A stretch of 39,706 nt of DNA from the IMG/VR virus record IMGVR_UViG_3300025087_000179, positions 1-39,706 of that record; one strand, written 5' to 3'. This DNA comes from a virus. This document shows, piece by piece, positions 1 through 8,150 of this stretch. How positions within the stretch are numbered: position 1 is the first letter of the stretch; each line of letters starts with the position of its first letter. Below the pieces are notes generated by a model. The model saw only the letters and a list, made by a program, of their open reading frames with translations. It was not told where the DNA came from and searched no databases. Position numbers and translations under genes: made by a program.

Positions 1-78
1 AGTGCAGTGGCTGGGGCAGTGGCTGGGGCAGTGGCAGTGGCTGGGGCAATGTCAGTGGCGAGGGCAGTGGATGAGAAC
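1..78. repeat. G-rich 12-bp tandem repeat at left end
   Basis: Irregular tandem copies of GCAGTGGCTGGG, some shortened to GCAGTG. The array runs up to a short ATG-bearing segment at 80 that resembles the start of the gene at 376. It may be a decayed or expanded copy of the G-rich array at 261-370, although the unit sequence differs. It begins at the first base, so it may continue beyond the window. Confidence 0.8.
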
Positions 79-79
79 C

Positions 80-121
80 ATGAAAATCAGCGCTGACGTT
101 ATTAAGAGAAAGAGCGCATAG
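80..121 (+). pseudogene. Partial duplicate of the start of the gene at 376
   Basis: The first seven codons here (MKISADV) match the first seven codons of the gene at 376 (MKIGADV) at 19 of 21 bases. In both places a G-rich array lies just upstream. After codon seven the sequences diverge and the frame stops at 119-121. I read this as a broken duplicate of the repeat-plus-start block rather than a functional peptide. Confidence 0.5.
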
Positions 122-260
122 AATGATGTGGAAATTAATTCGAGGACATGAACCGGAAGATTGTGTTTTGCATAAATAAATGTGTTAATCTTGAGCATTT
201 ATTTTCTGGATCAAAATTGGATAATTCAGGGGTAAAAATATGGGAACAATAATCGGTTAT
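122..260. other. AT-rich spacer, no gene seen
   Basis: AT-rich spacer between the two G-rich arrays. TTGAGC at 191 and GATAAT at 220 resemble promoter boxes, but the 23-bp spacing is too long for a confident promoter. No coding signal was seen. Confidence 0.4.
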
Positions 261-370
261 TCGGACGGGTACGGGTCAGGGTCAGGGTTTGGGTACGGGT
301 ACGGGGCAGGGTACGGGGCAGGGGACGGGTCAGGGGCAGGGTACGGGGACGGGTCAAGGAACGGGACCGG
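261..370 (+). repeat. G-rich hexamer array, G-quadruplex candidate
   Basis: About 110 bp of GGGTAC, GGGTCA, GGGGCA and GGGACG-type hexamers. Many runs of three or four G are separated by two or three bases, which is the pattern for parallel G-quadruplexes on the plus strand. It can be translated as a Gly-Thr/Gly-Gln repeat in frame with the gene at 376 from a TTG at 289, but no ribosome-binding site supports that start. Confidence 0.75.
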
Positions 371-375
371 ATAGA

Positions 376-606
376 ATGAAAATTGGCGCTGACGTTGTCC
401 TGATATGGGTTTTTATTCTGGCCATCTGCCTCATAGCTCTGTTTGGGTGCGTCCCGCCAAGTGAGTGCCGGAGGATGATGCAAGCGGCCTACGATCAGGG
501 AAGAGCAGATACGGGGGTTGAGTGCCAGAGATCTCAAAAACTGATGTATCAATATTATCAAAATAATTACCGTAAATTAACACCACATGAAATTCAAAGG
601 AAATAA
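376..606 (+). CDS. Small lipoprotein-like membrane protein
   Basis: A 76-residue protein. A hydrophobic stretch (about residues 8-24) ends in ALFGC, a plausible lipobox with Cys25 as the lipidated residue, followed by a short hydrophilic tail of about 50 residues with two further cysteines. I chose ATG 376 over the upstream TTG at 289 because the extra 29 residues are only the translated G-rich array. No strong Shine-Dalgarno sequence is present; AAGGA lies 15 bases upstream. Candidate roles are an outer-spanin-like lysis lipoprotein or an early envelope protein (superinfection exclusion), but neither is shown by motif. It lies upstream of the promoter at 614, separate from the replication operon, and its own promoter was not identified. 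Confidence 0.5.
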   Translation: MKIGADVVLIWVFILAICLIALFGCVPPSECRRMMQAAYDQGRADTGVECQRSQKLMYQYYQNNYRKLTPHEIQRK

Positions 607-613
607 TTTAATA

Positions 614-651
614 AATTATTGGTGTTCGTATCAATTTACTTGATATATAAT
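614..651 (+). promoter_or_regulatory. Phage promoter P1 for the left (replication) operon
   Basis: AATTATTGGTGTT (614-626), then TTTACTTGA, then TATAAT at 646-651 with TG at 641-642. TTGGTG and TATAAT are 21 bp apart. The same layout recurs on the minus strand at 37993-38030 and 38686-38722. Predicted transcription start near 658, giving a leader of about 16 bases to the ATG at 674. Confidence 0.75.
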
Positions 652-673
652 TATTATGAAAAGGCGGTGCGAC

Positions 674-874
674 ATGTTACCATGCTCAATAACTATTAAT
701 CAGGTATTTCAAAAACATAAAAACACCTGGTCTGACTTTGAGAAAAGGTTAGTGCATGAAAAGTTAAACCAGCATGGGATCACTGATGGAATTGACCATC
801 AAGATCAAGCCATTGCAGAGGTGATGATGATGATCTACACTGATGGCATCAGAAAAGGAAGTGAGCTACGATGA
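674..874 (+). CDS. Hypothetical early protein, 66 aa
   Basis: First gene of the left operon. It is not recognised: a mostly charged, helical-looking protein with a methionine-rich stretch (EVMMMIY) near the C-terminus and no clear motif. ATG 674 is preferred over the in-frame ATG 656 because AAAAGGCGG lies just upstream of 674, and because 656 falls about at the predicted transcription start of the promoter at 614. The stop overlaps the next start as ATGA, so the two genes are translationally coupled. Confidence 0.65.
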   Translation: MLPCSITINQVFQKHKNTWSDFEKRLVHEKLNQHGITDGIDHQDQAIAEVMMMIYTDGIRKGSELR

Positions 875-1380
875 CTTATCATAGAATCTTTGAAACGCAT
901 TCATATGCGCCTAAAGAATTGTCAAAATTTAAGGAAGAAAATTATACCCCCGTAACTGAAGACAGAATACGTTGTCAGCATTGTCATGGTTTTTATTGGA
1001 GACTATGGTTTGATGTTGCTCAATGTCTTGCTTGTCAGCATTATGCTGTACTTCAAGTGGGTAAACCTGTGAATAAGGATCAACTTACATTTAACTTCGT
1101 TGAGCTGCAAGATAACTTGTTACGTGTTGAATGGATTAGAGCACAACTTACGTCTAAAGAGACGGGTGAATATACCAAGGAACGTGTCAAAGATCCATTG
1201 ACTGGTCGTACAGAGTTTATCATCTTTGCTGATAGATTGCGGTGCAGGGTGACTGGTAATGAGACACTCATCACGCCACAGATTACAGCATTTTGGCTAC
1301 TTGACTCGATTCCAAAAGTAAAAGGAAAAGTATTAACAGCTCAGGAGGCATTACAAATAGTTAAACAAAAGGAGGCCTGA
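871..1380 (+). CDS. Zinc-ribbon hypothetical protein, 169 aa
   Basis: Not recognised as a named family. Residues about 35-56 carry two CxxC pairs (RCQHCHG and QCLACQH), a zinc-ribbon-like arrangement, followed by a mixed alpha/beta region with no catalytic motif that I can see. Its position at the head of a replication operon fits a DNA- or RNA-binding accessory or regulatory protein, which is inference only. It overlaps the previous gene by ATGA and is followed after one base by a GTG-started gene, with AGGAGG near its own 3' end serving that next start. Confidence 0.75.
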   Translation: MTYHRIFETHSYAPKELSKFKEENYTPVTEDRIRCQHCHGFYWRLWFDVAQCLACQHYAVLQVGKPVNKDQLTFNFVELQDNLLRVEWIRAQLTSKETGEYTKERVKDPLTGRTEFIIFADRLRCRVTGNETLITPQITAFWLLDSIPKVKGKVLTAQEALQIVKQKEA

Positions 1381-1381
1381 C

Positions 1382-1633
1382 GTGGAACTTATAGATGAAC
1401 AAGTTCAACCTGCGTTACAGCCAGCTAGAAAAACAGTTGTTGGTATCGTACGGTCATTCTTACAACACCATTATGAGGAAGGTACAATAGATGCGTTAAA
1501 CTTTCAAGACATAGACGCAGAGGTTAGAAAGCATTTTCCAGAGAGCAAGTTTAACCCATATCACCTAGCACACTATAAGCACAAGTTTCTTGTGAAGCTT
1601 GATTATGTGAAGATGTATAAGGGCCATCGATGA
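1382..1633 (+). CDS. Hypothetical protein, 83 aa
   Basis: GTG start directly after the preceding stop, with AGGAGG seven bases upstream. The protein is basic and helical-looking, rich in His, Lys and Tyr toward the C-terminus. It could be a small winged-helix or other DNA-binding protein, but no motif proves this. The stop overlaps the helicase start by ATGA, so it is probably coupled to helicase synthesis. Confidence 0.7.
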   Translation: MELIDEQVQPALQPARKTVVGIVRSFLQHHYEEGTIDALNFQDIDAEVRKHFPESKFNPYHLAHYKHKFLVKLDYVKMYKGHR

Positions 1634-3330
1634 TCACCATAACGTTAAATCAAGATAAAACTAAACTAGCTGTTCGACCGCAAGGTTATAATCCTGAGGT
1701 AAACAGGCTCATGCAACTTGTGCAAGGAAAACGATGGTACAAACCCTATGGTTGTTGGCTCTGTACATTTAGCAGGGAGTCACTAGATCATTTAAGGACC
1801 TTGTTGAGTCAAGCAACTGATGTGATAATTTACAAAGAAGTTGAAGAGATTTTAACTAGACAAGATGATAGAGCACAAAGCATTATTGAGATCAAGACGC
1901 AAACTAGTACTAAGGTTAAGTTACCAGCAGATTTTCAATTTGTCACAGAACCATTCCAACATCAAAAGATAGCCATAAGCCTTGGCCTTAAAAATAAAGC
2001 TTTTGCATACTTCATGGAGATGGGCACCGGGAAGACGAAGGTGATCCTCGATATGCTGGGTTACTATCAACCTAAGACCCGTGAGCTGCATAGACCTTCA
2101 TTAGTAGTATGCCCAGTCTCAGTGATATACAACTGGGCACGACAGGTCAAGATCCATCAACCAAAGTTAAAAGTGCAGATACTATCTGGTTACTCCTGTG
2201 AAGAAAAAGCTTTAAAGTTACTAATTGCAGCAGATGTCTACATTATCAACTACGAGTCAGCATGGAGGATATATGATGCACTTTCTAAGATCAAATGGGG
2301 CTTCATGGTGCTTGATGAGTCGACAAGAGTTAAGAACAGAGCTACTAAGCAAGCAAAGGCCTTACTCAAGCTTGGAAATCTTGCCTCTCGACGCTATATC
2401 CTTACTGGTACCCCGTCTCCGAACTCGCCTCTTGAACTCTTTAACCAGATCAGGTTCCTCGACCCAAATATTTTCGGAGACAATTGGTACTTTTTTCGTG
2501 ATAGATATTGTCTTATGGGCGGATATGGTGGTTATCAGGTGCTTGGATTTAAAAACCTTGAGGAACTTTCTAAGAAAATCTCGGGCATTTCATACCGAGT
2601 ACTTAAAGCAGAATGCCTTGACCTCCCAGACAAGATCTACAAGCAATACAGACTTCCAATGTCAGAAGACCAAAAAAGAGTCTATAAAGAGCTTAGCGAA
2701 GAGATGGTCTCGATTGTGCAAGATACCGAGATCCGCACTGAAGTGGTCTTAGCCAAACTTACCAAGCTCCGACAAATAGCAAGCGGGTTTGTCTATCTTC
2801 CAAACGGAAAGACCCATAGGTTTGAGAACAATAAACTAGAGAAGTTAAAGGAGCTGCTGCTAGAACACTCAAAGACCCATAAGTTCGTCATCTGGACCTC
2901 ATTCAGAGAAGAAATGGAGTTGCTCCAAGATGAGGTAGGCAAGATGGGTATTAAGTTTTGTACCTTAGATGGTTCAACTCCAGTTAAGGATAGAGCTTAC
3001 AGGATAACAGCATTCCAGGAGGATCCAGATGTCAGATGTTTTATTGCTAATCAACGTAGTGGTGGCCTTGGGATCGATTTGTATGCTGCCGATTACTGTG
3101 TATTCTTCAGCAATGATTATTCACCAGAGACTAGATTACAGGCTGAAGATCGCTTACATCGTATTGGTCAGCACAATCACGTTACTTATGTGGATCTTAT
3201 CAGTAAAGCTAGTATAGACTCAACAATCTTAAGGATGTTAATTCGAAAACAAGACCTATCGAGCCAGATCATGTCAGGTAAGATAAGGTTTAAGGAGGCA
3301 GTATATGGAGATGATAGCGAAGACTTCTGA
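1630..3330 (+). CDS. SNF2-family DNA helicase/translocase
   Basis: A 566-residue superfamily 2 ATPase of the SWI2/SNF2 group. Motif I is MGTGKT (G132-T136), motif II is DEST (229-232), motif III is LTGTPSPNS, and the C-terminal RecA-like lobe has GGLGIDLYAAD (motif V) and QAEDRLHRIGQ (504-514, motif VI). The first 60 or so residues look like the small HARP-type substrate domain found before SMARCAL1-like ATPases (a Trp-rich stretch around KRWYKPYGCWLC). SNF2 proteins translocate on double-stranded DNA; phage members are thought to help fork remodelling, recombination or displacement of bound proteins. The start overlaps the upstream gene by ATGA, and the 3' end overlaps the next gene by 26 bases. 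Confidence 0.93.
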   Translation: MITITLNQDKTKLAVRPQGYNPEVNRLMQLVQGKRWYKPYGCWLCTFSRESLDHLRTLLSQATDVIIYKEVEEILTRQDDRAQSIIEIKTQTSTKVKLPADFQFVTEPFQHQKIAISLGLKNKAFAYFMEMGTGKTKVILDMLGYYQPKTRELHRPSLVVCPVSVIYNWARQVKIHQPKLKVQILSGYSCEEKALKLLIAADVYIINYESAWRIYDALSKIKWGFMVLDESTRVKNRATKQAKALLKLGNLASRRYILTGTPSPNSPLELFNQIRFLDPNIFGDNWYFFRDRYCLMGGYGGYQVLGFKNLEELSKKISGISYRVLKAECLDLPDKIYKQYRLPMSEDQKRVYKELSEEMVSIVQDTEIRTEVVLAKLTKLRQIASGFVYLPNGKTHRFENNKLEKLKELLLEHSKTHKFVIWTSFREEMELLQDEVGKMGIKFCTLDGSTPVKDRAYRITAFQEDPDVRCFIANQRSGGLGIDLYAADYCVFFSNDYSPETRLQAEDRLHRIGQHNHVTYVDLISKASIDSTILRMLIRKQDLSSQIMSGKIRFKEAVYGDDSEDF

Positions 3331-3739
3331 TTCACGCTCCACAATCCTTGCAAAAAGGATGTATGAGCTACGTACTCAGAAGCTTGAACTAGAGACACAA
3401 ATCAATGGTCTAGATGCAGAGTTGGACCAAATCAGAACTGAGCTTACAGAAGTTATGAGTGAGCTTGGGATTCAAAAGTTCGCACTAGATGGTATTGGTA
3501 CCTTCTATCTTGCAACTAGCATCTACCCTAAGATCAGTGACATTGATGGGATGATTGGGTGGTTAGACGCCAACGGTGTAGGTAATATTGCACCTCGCAA
3601 GATCCATGTTCCAAGCTTAAAAGAGATGATTGAGACACGGATGGCAGAAGATAAGCCAGTACCTTCAGCAGACCTAATTGAGATGACCTCAGAAACCTCA
3701 GTTAGATTACGAATGTCAAAGAAAGGAGAGATAAAATGA
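3305..3739 (+). CDS. Conserved phage coiled-coil protein beside the SSB-like gene
   Basis: A 144-residue protein. Residues about 20-60 form a heptad-like coiled coil, followed by a compact domain containing LDGIGTFYLAT and a WLDANG segment. This resembles a widespread small phage protein encoded next to ssDNA-binding or recombination genes; I recall the pattern but no assigned function. ATG 3305 is supported by AAGGAGG about 9 bases upstream. It overlaps the helicase gene end and its own stop overlaps the next start (ATGA), placing it in the same translation-coupled replication operon. Confidence 0.75.
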   Translation: MEMIAKTSDSRSTILAKRMYELRTQKLELETQINGLDAELDQIRTELTEVMSELGIQKFALDGIGTFYLATSIYPKISDIDGMIGWLDANGVGNIAPRKIHVPSLKEMIETRMAEDKPVPSADLIEMTSETSVRLRMSKKGEIK

Positions 3740-4512
3740 CAACGGAGAAAAAGAATGAACTTCAAAAAAAGACTTCCTCGGAAATTAGCGCGGAACTCTC
3801 GGTATCTAAAGCTGACCTTGAGCAAATGTACGGTGGCATGGGACAAGAAGATGTTACAGTGCCTCGTGTCGTTATCCTACAGGGGCTGTCTCCTGAAGTT
3901 ACTGAGGGTAAAGGTACCCCTGGACAATTCTACATTAAAGGCTTTGAACGTAATCTTAGTAAAGGGCCTGTAGAATTTATCGTCATCATGCGGAATAAGT
4001 CTAGGATCAGATGGCGAGACCTTAAGTTAGGTGGTGGGATCTTATGCACCTCTACGGATGCAAAGATTGGTCAAGGAGACCCAGGTGGAGAGTGTGAGAA
4101 GTGCGCTCACAATACCTGGACCTCAACTGATGGGAAACCAACCTGCGACTTGTATCAGAATGTGATCCTAGTACTACGACAAGATGAGGACTGGGTACCA
4201 ATGGCCTTGTCAGGCAATCGAACAAAGCTTAAGGCAATCAAAAATCTCAACAGCCTATTAATGCTTGAGATGTCTAAAGGACGTCCGCTATGCGCTAAAT
4301 CATATCTGCTTGAATCTATGCAACGGCAGAATCCTCAAGGTCTGCAGTACTTTACGTATAGGATAAGCCCTGGGAATAATAATGTGAGTCTACCAATTGA
4401 AGAGCAAAGACGCGCGCTTGCATTGTATAATAGTCTAAGAGGCAAGAAGCTTAATATCATTGAAGACACTGATGACATCAACCCTACCCCACAAAGCACT
4501 GATAACTTCTAA
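3736..4512 (+). CDS. ssDNA-binding-like replication/recombination protein
   Basis: A 258-residue protein. The sequence passes from PRVVILQGLSPEV through an aromatic/basic segment (FIVIMRNKSRIRW) to a cysteine-containing loop with CEKCAHNTW and a later TCDLYQN, likely a metal site. The C-terminal tail is acidic (IIEDTDDINP) and ends in Phe, as is common in phage ssDNA-binding proteins such as T7 gp2.5, where the tail contacts polymerase and primase. I infer an ssDNA-binding or annealing role from this tail and from position between the SNF2 helicase and primase-helicase; the family itself is only known to me as a common phage replication-module protein. Confidence 0.6.
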   Translation: MTTEKKNELQKKTSSEISAELSVSKADLEQMYGGMGQEDVTVPRVVILQGLSPEVTEGKGTPGQFYIKGFERNLSKGPVEFIVIMRNKSRIRWRDLKLGGGILCTSTDAKIGQGDPGGECEKCAHNTWTSTDGKPTCDLYQNVILVLRQDEDWVPMALSGNRTKLKAIKNLNSLLMLEMSKGRPLCAKSYLLESMQRQNPQGLQYFTYRISPGNNNVSLPIEEQRRALALYNSLRGKKLNIIEDTDDINPTPQSTDNF

Positions 4513-4542
4513 GTTATTAGTACTTAAAAGGCGGCATTACAA

Positions 4543-7305
4543 GTGGCTCAAGATTATATATGCTTGTATTCTGACCTTGGGGTCAGGATCTCGCAAGAAC
4601 AAGGTGATGAGGCAATTGGATTCTGTTGTGTTCATAAGGATGTAGATAAGGCAAGTTTTTCATTCAACAAAGTAACTGGGTTATATAAGTGCTTTGTTCC
4701 CACCTGTAAAGCTTTTAGTGGTGGGGCGTTTGAAAAATTTCATAGGCTTGTTACAGGAAATGAGCATCCAGATGTACCATTTGCTGAGATAGAAAAGCAC
4801 CATCAAGCTCTTCTCAAAAACCATAGTGTTTTAAAGTGGTTACGCGAGGTAAGAGGGATCACAGAAGAAACAGTTAAACAGTTTCTTTTGGGTTATGATG
4901 GTGAGCGGCTATGGATTCCAATATCCGTTGGTGGCCGATGGGTCAATGTGAGAAAACATAGCCCAAACAAAAAATCACAAGTTAAGACCCTCTCATACCG
5001 GTCTGGCTTTGGTACCGTGAAATTATGGCCTGATACAGTCCTCAAAGGCGTTGATCATATCCTCCTCTGTGAAGGTGAGCTAGACTGCATCCTAGCTAAC
5101 CAGTTAGGTTTTCCAGCAATGACAGTCACTGGTGGTGCTGGGACCTGGAAGGATGAGTTCACAGAGATGATCAAGCACCTGAAGGAAGTAGATGCCGTAT
5201 ATGACATTGATCTTGCTGGCAGAGCTGGTGCAGCATTAGTGTTGAAGAAATTAAGTAAATTTATTGGTGTGCTTAAAGATGTACGGCTGCCAATAACAAG
5301 CCCAGCAAATGGAGACTTGACTGATTACATTGTTACCTATGGAGCGACAGCTGAAGACCTAAAGACACTTATCAAGGAGACACTACAGTATGTGGAAACG
5401 ACTGAAGAGCTTGTTAAAAAACCTCAAAAAGCTACAATGCAAGATATCAGCCATGTCAACAGACCAGAGCTGCTGGGACAAAGAATCCAGATTAAAGCAA
5501 CTATATCTGGAATTGATGCAAGCCCCTATGTTTCACCAAAAGAAGTGCTGTTCACATGCAAAACAGCAGGGAGCTATAAATATTGTAACCTGTGTCCATT
5601 GTTCCATAACGGAGGAAAGATGCAAATAACGATCCCTGAGTACAGTCAAGATGTGCTGCGTTCTATTGATGTCAATGAAGATCAGCAAAAGACATTCTTG
5701 CGCAAGATAACAGCCATCTATCCGGCTTGTCCTAGGTGGGAGTATACTATCCAAAGTTGTTACATGTTGTATGATGTCAGGTTAACGCCAGAGATCTCAT
5801 ATTCTAGCTCACTTGAGCAAGAATATACGATGGTTCAAGCATTTGCAATGGGGCATCACTTACGCGCCAATCATACATATTACTTTGAAGGGACCCCGTA
5901 CCCAAACCCAAAGAACCAGTACATGACACTGTTGCTTGATAAAGCTATTGCTGTTAAAGATAACTTAGCTGATTTTAAGTTAACCCCAGAACAGATTGAA
6001 GCTCTAACCATCTTTCAGTTGAAAGATAAACAAGTAGCAAAAAAAATCTTTGAGATTGCCAACGACCTTTCAATAAACATCACCAACATCTATAGTCGTG
6101 AGAACCTAGTTGTAGCATGCATCCTTGCATACCACTCGGCTTTAAACTTCTTCTTTCAGGGTAAGATGTTACAAAAGGGACGTGTTGATGTCATAGTGAT
6201 AGGTGATACAAGATGCGGGAAGAGTGAAACTTTTATCTCACTAATCAATCACTTTAGAGCTGGGGAGCTAATAACAGGTGAAAATACCAGCTATGCCGGT
6301 CTTGTTGGTGGGACTCAACAGATGGGCAGCAGGTGGATCACAACCTGGGGCAAGCTGCCTATGAATGATCGAAGGCTTTTAATCCTTGATGAAGTATCTG
6401 GGATGGAGGTTGAAGATATAGGGAAGATGTCAGGGGTTAGGAGCAGTGGTATCGCAGAGATAGTCAAGATTCAAAGTGAAAAGATCTTTGCTAGGTCACG
6501 AGCAATTTGGTCCGGGAACCCTAGGTCAAACAAAAGCCTATCTGGATTTGACACTGGCGTCCAAGCACTTATGGAACTCATTGGTCGACCTGAGGACATA
6601 GCTAGGTTTGATCTTGCTATTGGATTGATGTCAGGTGAAGTAGCCTTAGACAAGATCAATATTCTAAATAAACCACAAGTGCCTCATCAATATACTAGTG
6701 AATTGTGCCATCTACTAGTCATGTGGGCCTGGAGTCGTAGGCCAGAGCAAATAGTCATCACACGAGGAGCTGAGGAGTTATGTTTGCAACTTGCTACAAC
6801 TATGAGCCAACGGTACTCATCTACAATTCCATTGGTTGAGGGTGCAGAGCAACGAATCAAGTTAATACGACTCGCAACAGCGTGTGCCATCAGCTTGTTT
6901 AGCACTGAGGATGGTGAGACTGTGGTTGTTGAGCCAGAGCATGTGCAATTTGTGCATGATTTTCTTGAGGAGCAGTATTCAGGACAAGCCTTAAACTATC
7001 TTGCATACTCTAAGATAAAGATCGCGGAACAACAACTAGGTGATGAAAGCGAGGTCAAGGGGTTAGTCCTTGCTCATCGCTCGTTGATCGACGGGTTATT
7101 AGATCATCAATATATACGTCTAACCGACCTAGAAGATATTTTAAACATGGATAAAAAGGAGGTGAAACCCATCATCTCGCAACTTCTTAAGAATAAGGCA
7201 ATAAAGCACTATGGTTCTCTATACACGAAGACACCTGCTTTCATCACGTTGCTACGAAAGCTACAGGTTGAGCTTCAAGATCAAAAAGTTGAGGTGGAAT
7301 TCTAA
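4543..7305 (+). CDS. Primase fused to MCM-like replicative helicase
   Basis: A 920-residue fusion. The N-terminus has a CHC2-type zinc site (C28/C29, H31, C50, C55) and a TOPRIM-like domain (E177 in LLCEGELD, D221 and D223 in YDIDLAG), as in DnaG-type primases. A middle segment (about 305-360) resembles the MCM N-terminal OB fold with C339, C348 and C351. The C-terminal half is an AAA+ ATPase with MCM features: Walker A GDTRCGKS (554-561), Walker B LILDEVSGM (D616, E617), sensor-1 SGNPR (N659), an arginine-finger-like RFDL (R688), and a winged-helix-like tail. It should unwind DNA and prime the lagging strand. GTG start 4543 follows AAAAGGCGG. The fusion of a bacterial-type primase with an MCM-like motor is unusual. 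An SF3 or other AAA+ helicase is the main alternative for the motor. Confidence 0.85.
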   Translation: MAQDYICLYSDLGVRISQEQGDEAIGFCCVHKDVDKASFSFNKVTGLYKCFVPTCKAFSGGAFEKFHRLVTGNEHPDVPFAEIEKHHQALLKNHSVLKWLREVRGITEETVKQFLLGYDGERLWIPISVGGRWVNVRKHSPNKKSQVKTLSYRSGFGTVKLWPDTVLKGVDHILLCEGELDCILANQLGFPAMTVTGGAGTWKDEFTEMIKHLKEVDAVYDIDLAGRAGAALVLKKLSKFIGVLKDVRLPITSPANGDLTDYIVTYGATAEDLKTLIKETLQYVETTEELVKKPQKATMQDISHVNRPELLGQRIQIKATISGIDASPYVSPKEVLFTCKTAGSYKYCNLCPLFHNGGKMQITIPEYSQDVLRSIDVNEDQQKTFLRKITAIYPACPRWEYTIQSCYMLYDVRLTPEISYSSSLEQEYTMVQAFAMGHHLRANHTYYFEGTPYPNPKNQYMTLLLDKAIAVKDNLADFKLTPEQIEALTIFQLKDKQVAKKIFEIANDLSINITNIYSRENLVVACILAYHSALNFFFQGKMLQKGRVDVIVIGDTRCGKSETFISLINHFRAGELITGENTSYAGLVGGTQQMGSRWITTWGKLPMNDRRLLILDEVSGMEVEDIGKMSGVRSSGIAEIVKIQSEKIFARSRAIWSGNPRSNKSLSGFDTGVQALMELIGRPEDIARFDLAIGLMSGEVALDKINILNKPQVPHQYTSELCHLLVMWAWSRRPEQIVITRGAEELCLQLATTMSQRYSSTIPLVEGAEQRIKLIRLATACAISLFSTEDGETVVVEPEHVQFVHDFLEEQYSGQALNYLAYSKIKIAEQQLGDESEVKGLVLAHRSLIDGLLDHQYIRLTDLEDILNMDKKEVKPIISQLLKNKAIKHYGSLYTKTPAFITLLRKLQVELQDQKVEVEF

Positions 7306-7829
7306 TGGCTGGTGTAAATGATGTTGTAAACATGCAAAAAATTTTGCATGAATTTGATAATTGCAAATGTGATTCTCACAAAGATCAAAATGGTATAATA
7401 ACAAGACGGACTGATGATGAGGTACATGATCTTCCAGGTGAGAAGGTACAATCAAAGGATATGTTTGAAGGCATCTTTGAGCTTCAACAGAGGCTCATGG
7501 ATAAGCTTGGGATCCCAGCTATTGATATCCGTGGTCGAGAGATTAAGCTAGATATAACTGACTTTATTAGAATGCTTACATGTTTCAGTCAAACGTGCAC
7601 CACTGCATTAAGTTGTGAGATCACTGAACTTCTTGATGCTTTGCCATGGAAACCGTGGAAAAAAAGTTACAAGGAGGTTGACCTTAACAATATCCATATT
7701 GAGATAGTTGATATGTTGCACTTCGTGGTTGAACTTGCCATAATCTGGGGCATGGATGCTGGCAAAGTATTTGATCTTTATAGGAAAAAGATGCAGGAGA
7801 ATATTGACAGACAAAACAAAGGTTATTAG
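7305..7829 (+). CDS. Dimeric all-alpha dUTPase/dCTPase
   Basis: A 174-residue protein of the all-alpha dimeric dUTPase family (MazG-related; T4 gp56 is a dCTPase/dUTPase of this group). Visible signatures are FELQQRLMDKLG, a CEITELLDALPWKPWKK metal-binding segment, EIVDMLHFVVELA (second metal site) and the C-terminal KMQENIDRQNKGY. The enzyme hydrolyses dUTP and possibly dCTP to the monophosphate plus pyrophosphate. The first 50 residues carry a DNCKCDSH stretch that is not part of the usual core. Its TAATG overlap with the primase-helicase gene shows coupling. With the TS homologue at 9987 it may feed a modified-pyrimidine pathway. Confidence 0.85.
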   Translation: MAGVNDVVNMQKILHEFDNCKCDSHKDQNGIITRRTDDEVHDLPGEKVQSKDMFEGIFELQQRLMDKLGIPAIDIRGREIKLDITDFIRMLTCFSQTCTTALSCEITELLDALPWKPWKKSYKEVDLNNIHIEIVDMLHFVVELAIIWGMDAGKVFDLYRKKMQENIDRQNKGY

Positions 7830-7837
7830 GAGGAGCT

Positions 7838-8005
7838 ATGCCATATAAGTCAGATGCACAACGCCGGTACTTTCACTATGCAGAAAAAGCTGGGAAGATC
7901 TCAAAAAAGACAGTTAAAGAGTTTGATAGAGCTAGTAAGGGGAAAAAACTTCCTGAACGAGCTAAAAGATCAGCAAAGAAACAATCTAGAAAAAATGCAA
8001 TATAA
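7838..8005 (+). CDS. Small conserved basic phage protein, 55 aa
   Basis: ATG 7838 lies behind AGGAGG. The 55-residue lysine-rich product begins MPYKSDAQRRYFHYAEK and continues with VKEFDRASKGKKLPERAK, a pattern I recognise from many short phage proteins, often located beside replication or portal genes, with unknown role. It is basic and likely binds nucleic acid. A longer ORF in another frame (from 7854) overlaps it and is discarded as a start artefact. The stop overlaps the start of the next small gene by 11 bases. Confidence 0.8.
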   Translation: MPYKSDAQRRYFHYAEKAGKISKKTVKEFDRASKGKKLPERAKRSAKKQSRKNAI

Positions 8006-8150
8006 AAATTGCGAATTTATCAATTGCACAGCAAAAACAAAATCTGTAAAACAAACAGAATTTTGGAGATTATGTAAAAAGCATTATATAATTGTTAAAT
8101 ATCCACATAAAATTGATGAATTAAAATGGAGGAAATTTAAAAAAGTATGA
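7995..8150 (+). CDS. Small zinc-binding-like protein, 51 aa
   Basis: ATG 7995 gives 51 residues. Cys6, Cys11, Cys27 and His30 could form one small zinc site; the rest is basic and aromatic. I prefer this start to the in-frame upstream one at 7854, because the upstream part lies entirely over the conserved gene at 7838. GAAAAA precedes the start, so it is probably read by coupling with the upstream stop. The stop overlaps the methyltransferase start (ATGA). Function unknown. Confidence 0.55.
   Translation: MQYKNCEFINCTAKTKSVKQTEFWRLCKKHYIIVKYPHKIDELKWRKFKKV

Noticed and set aside
1-370. Telomere-like end because of G-rich repeats
   Set aside because: The G-rich strand runs 5' to 3' away from the end, opposite to telomeric polarity, and the other end is not G-rich.
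226-561. Minus-strand ORF rich in Thr/Arg/Pro
   Set aside because: It is the translation of the G-rich array on the other strand, with no ribosome-binding site; the plus-strand gene at 376 explains the region.
2225-2752. 175-aa plus ORF within the helicase
   Set aside because: Out-of-frame shadow of the SNF2 gene without ribosome-binding site.
7854-8150. 98-aa gene starting at 7854
   Set aside because: Its first half overlaps the conserved 55-aa gene in another frame; only the ATG 7995 part is kept.
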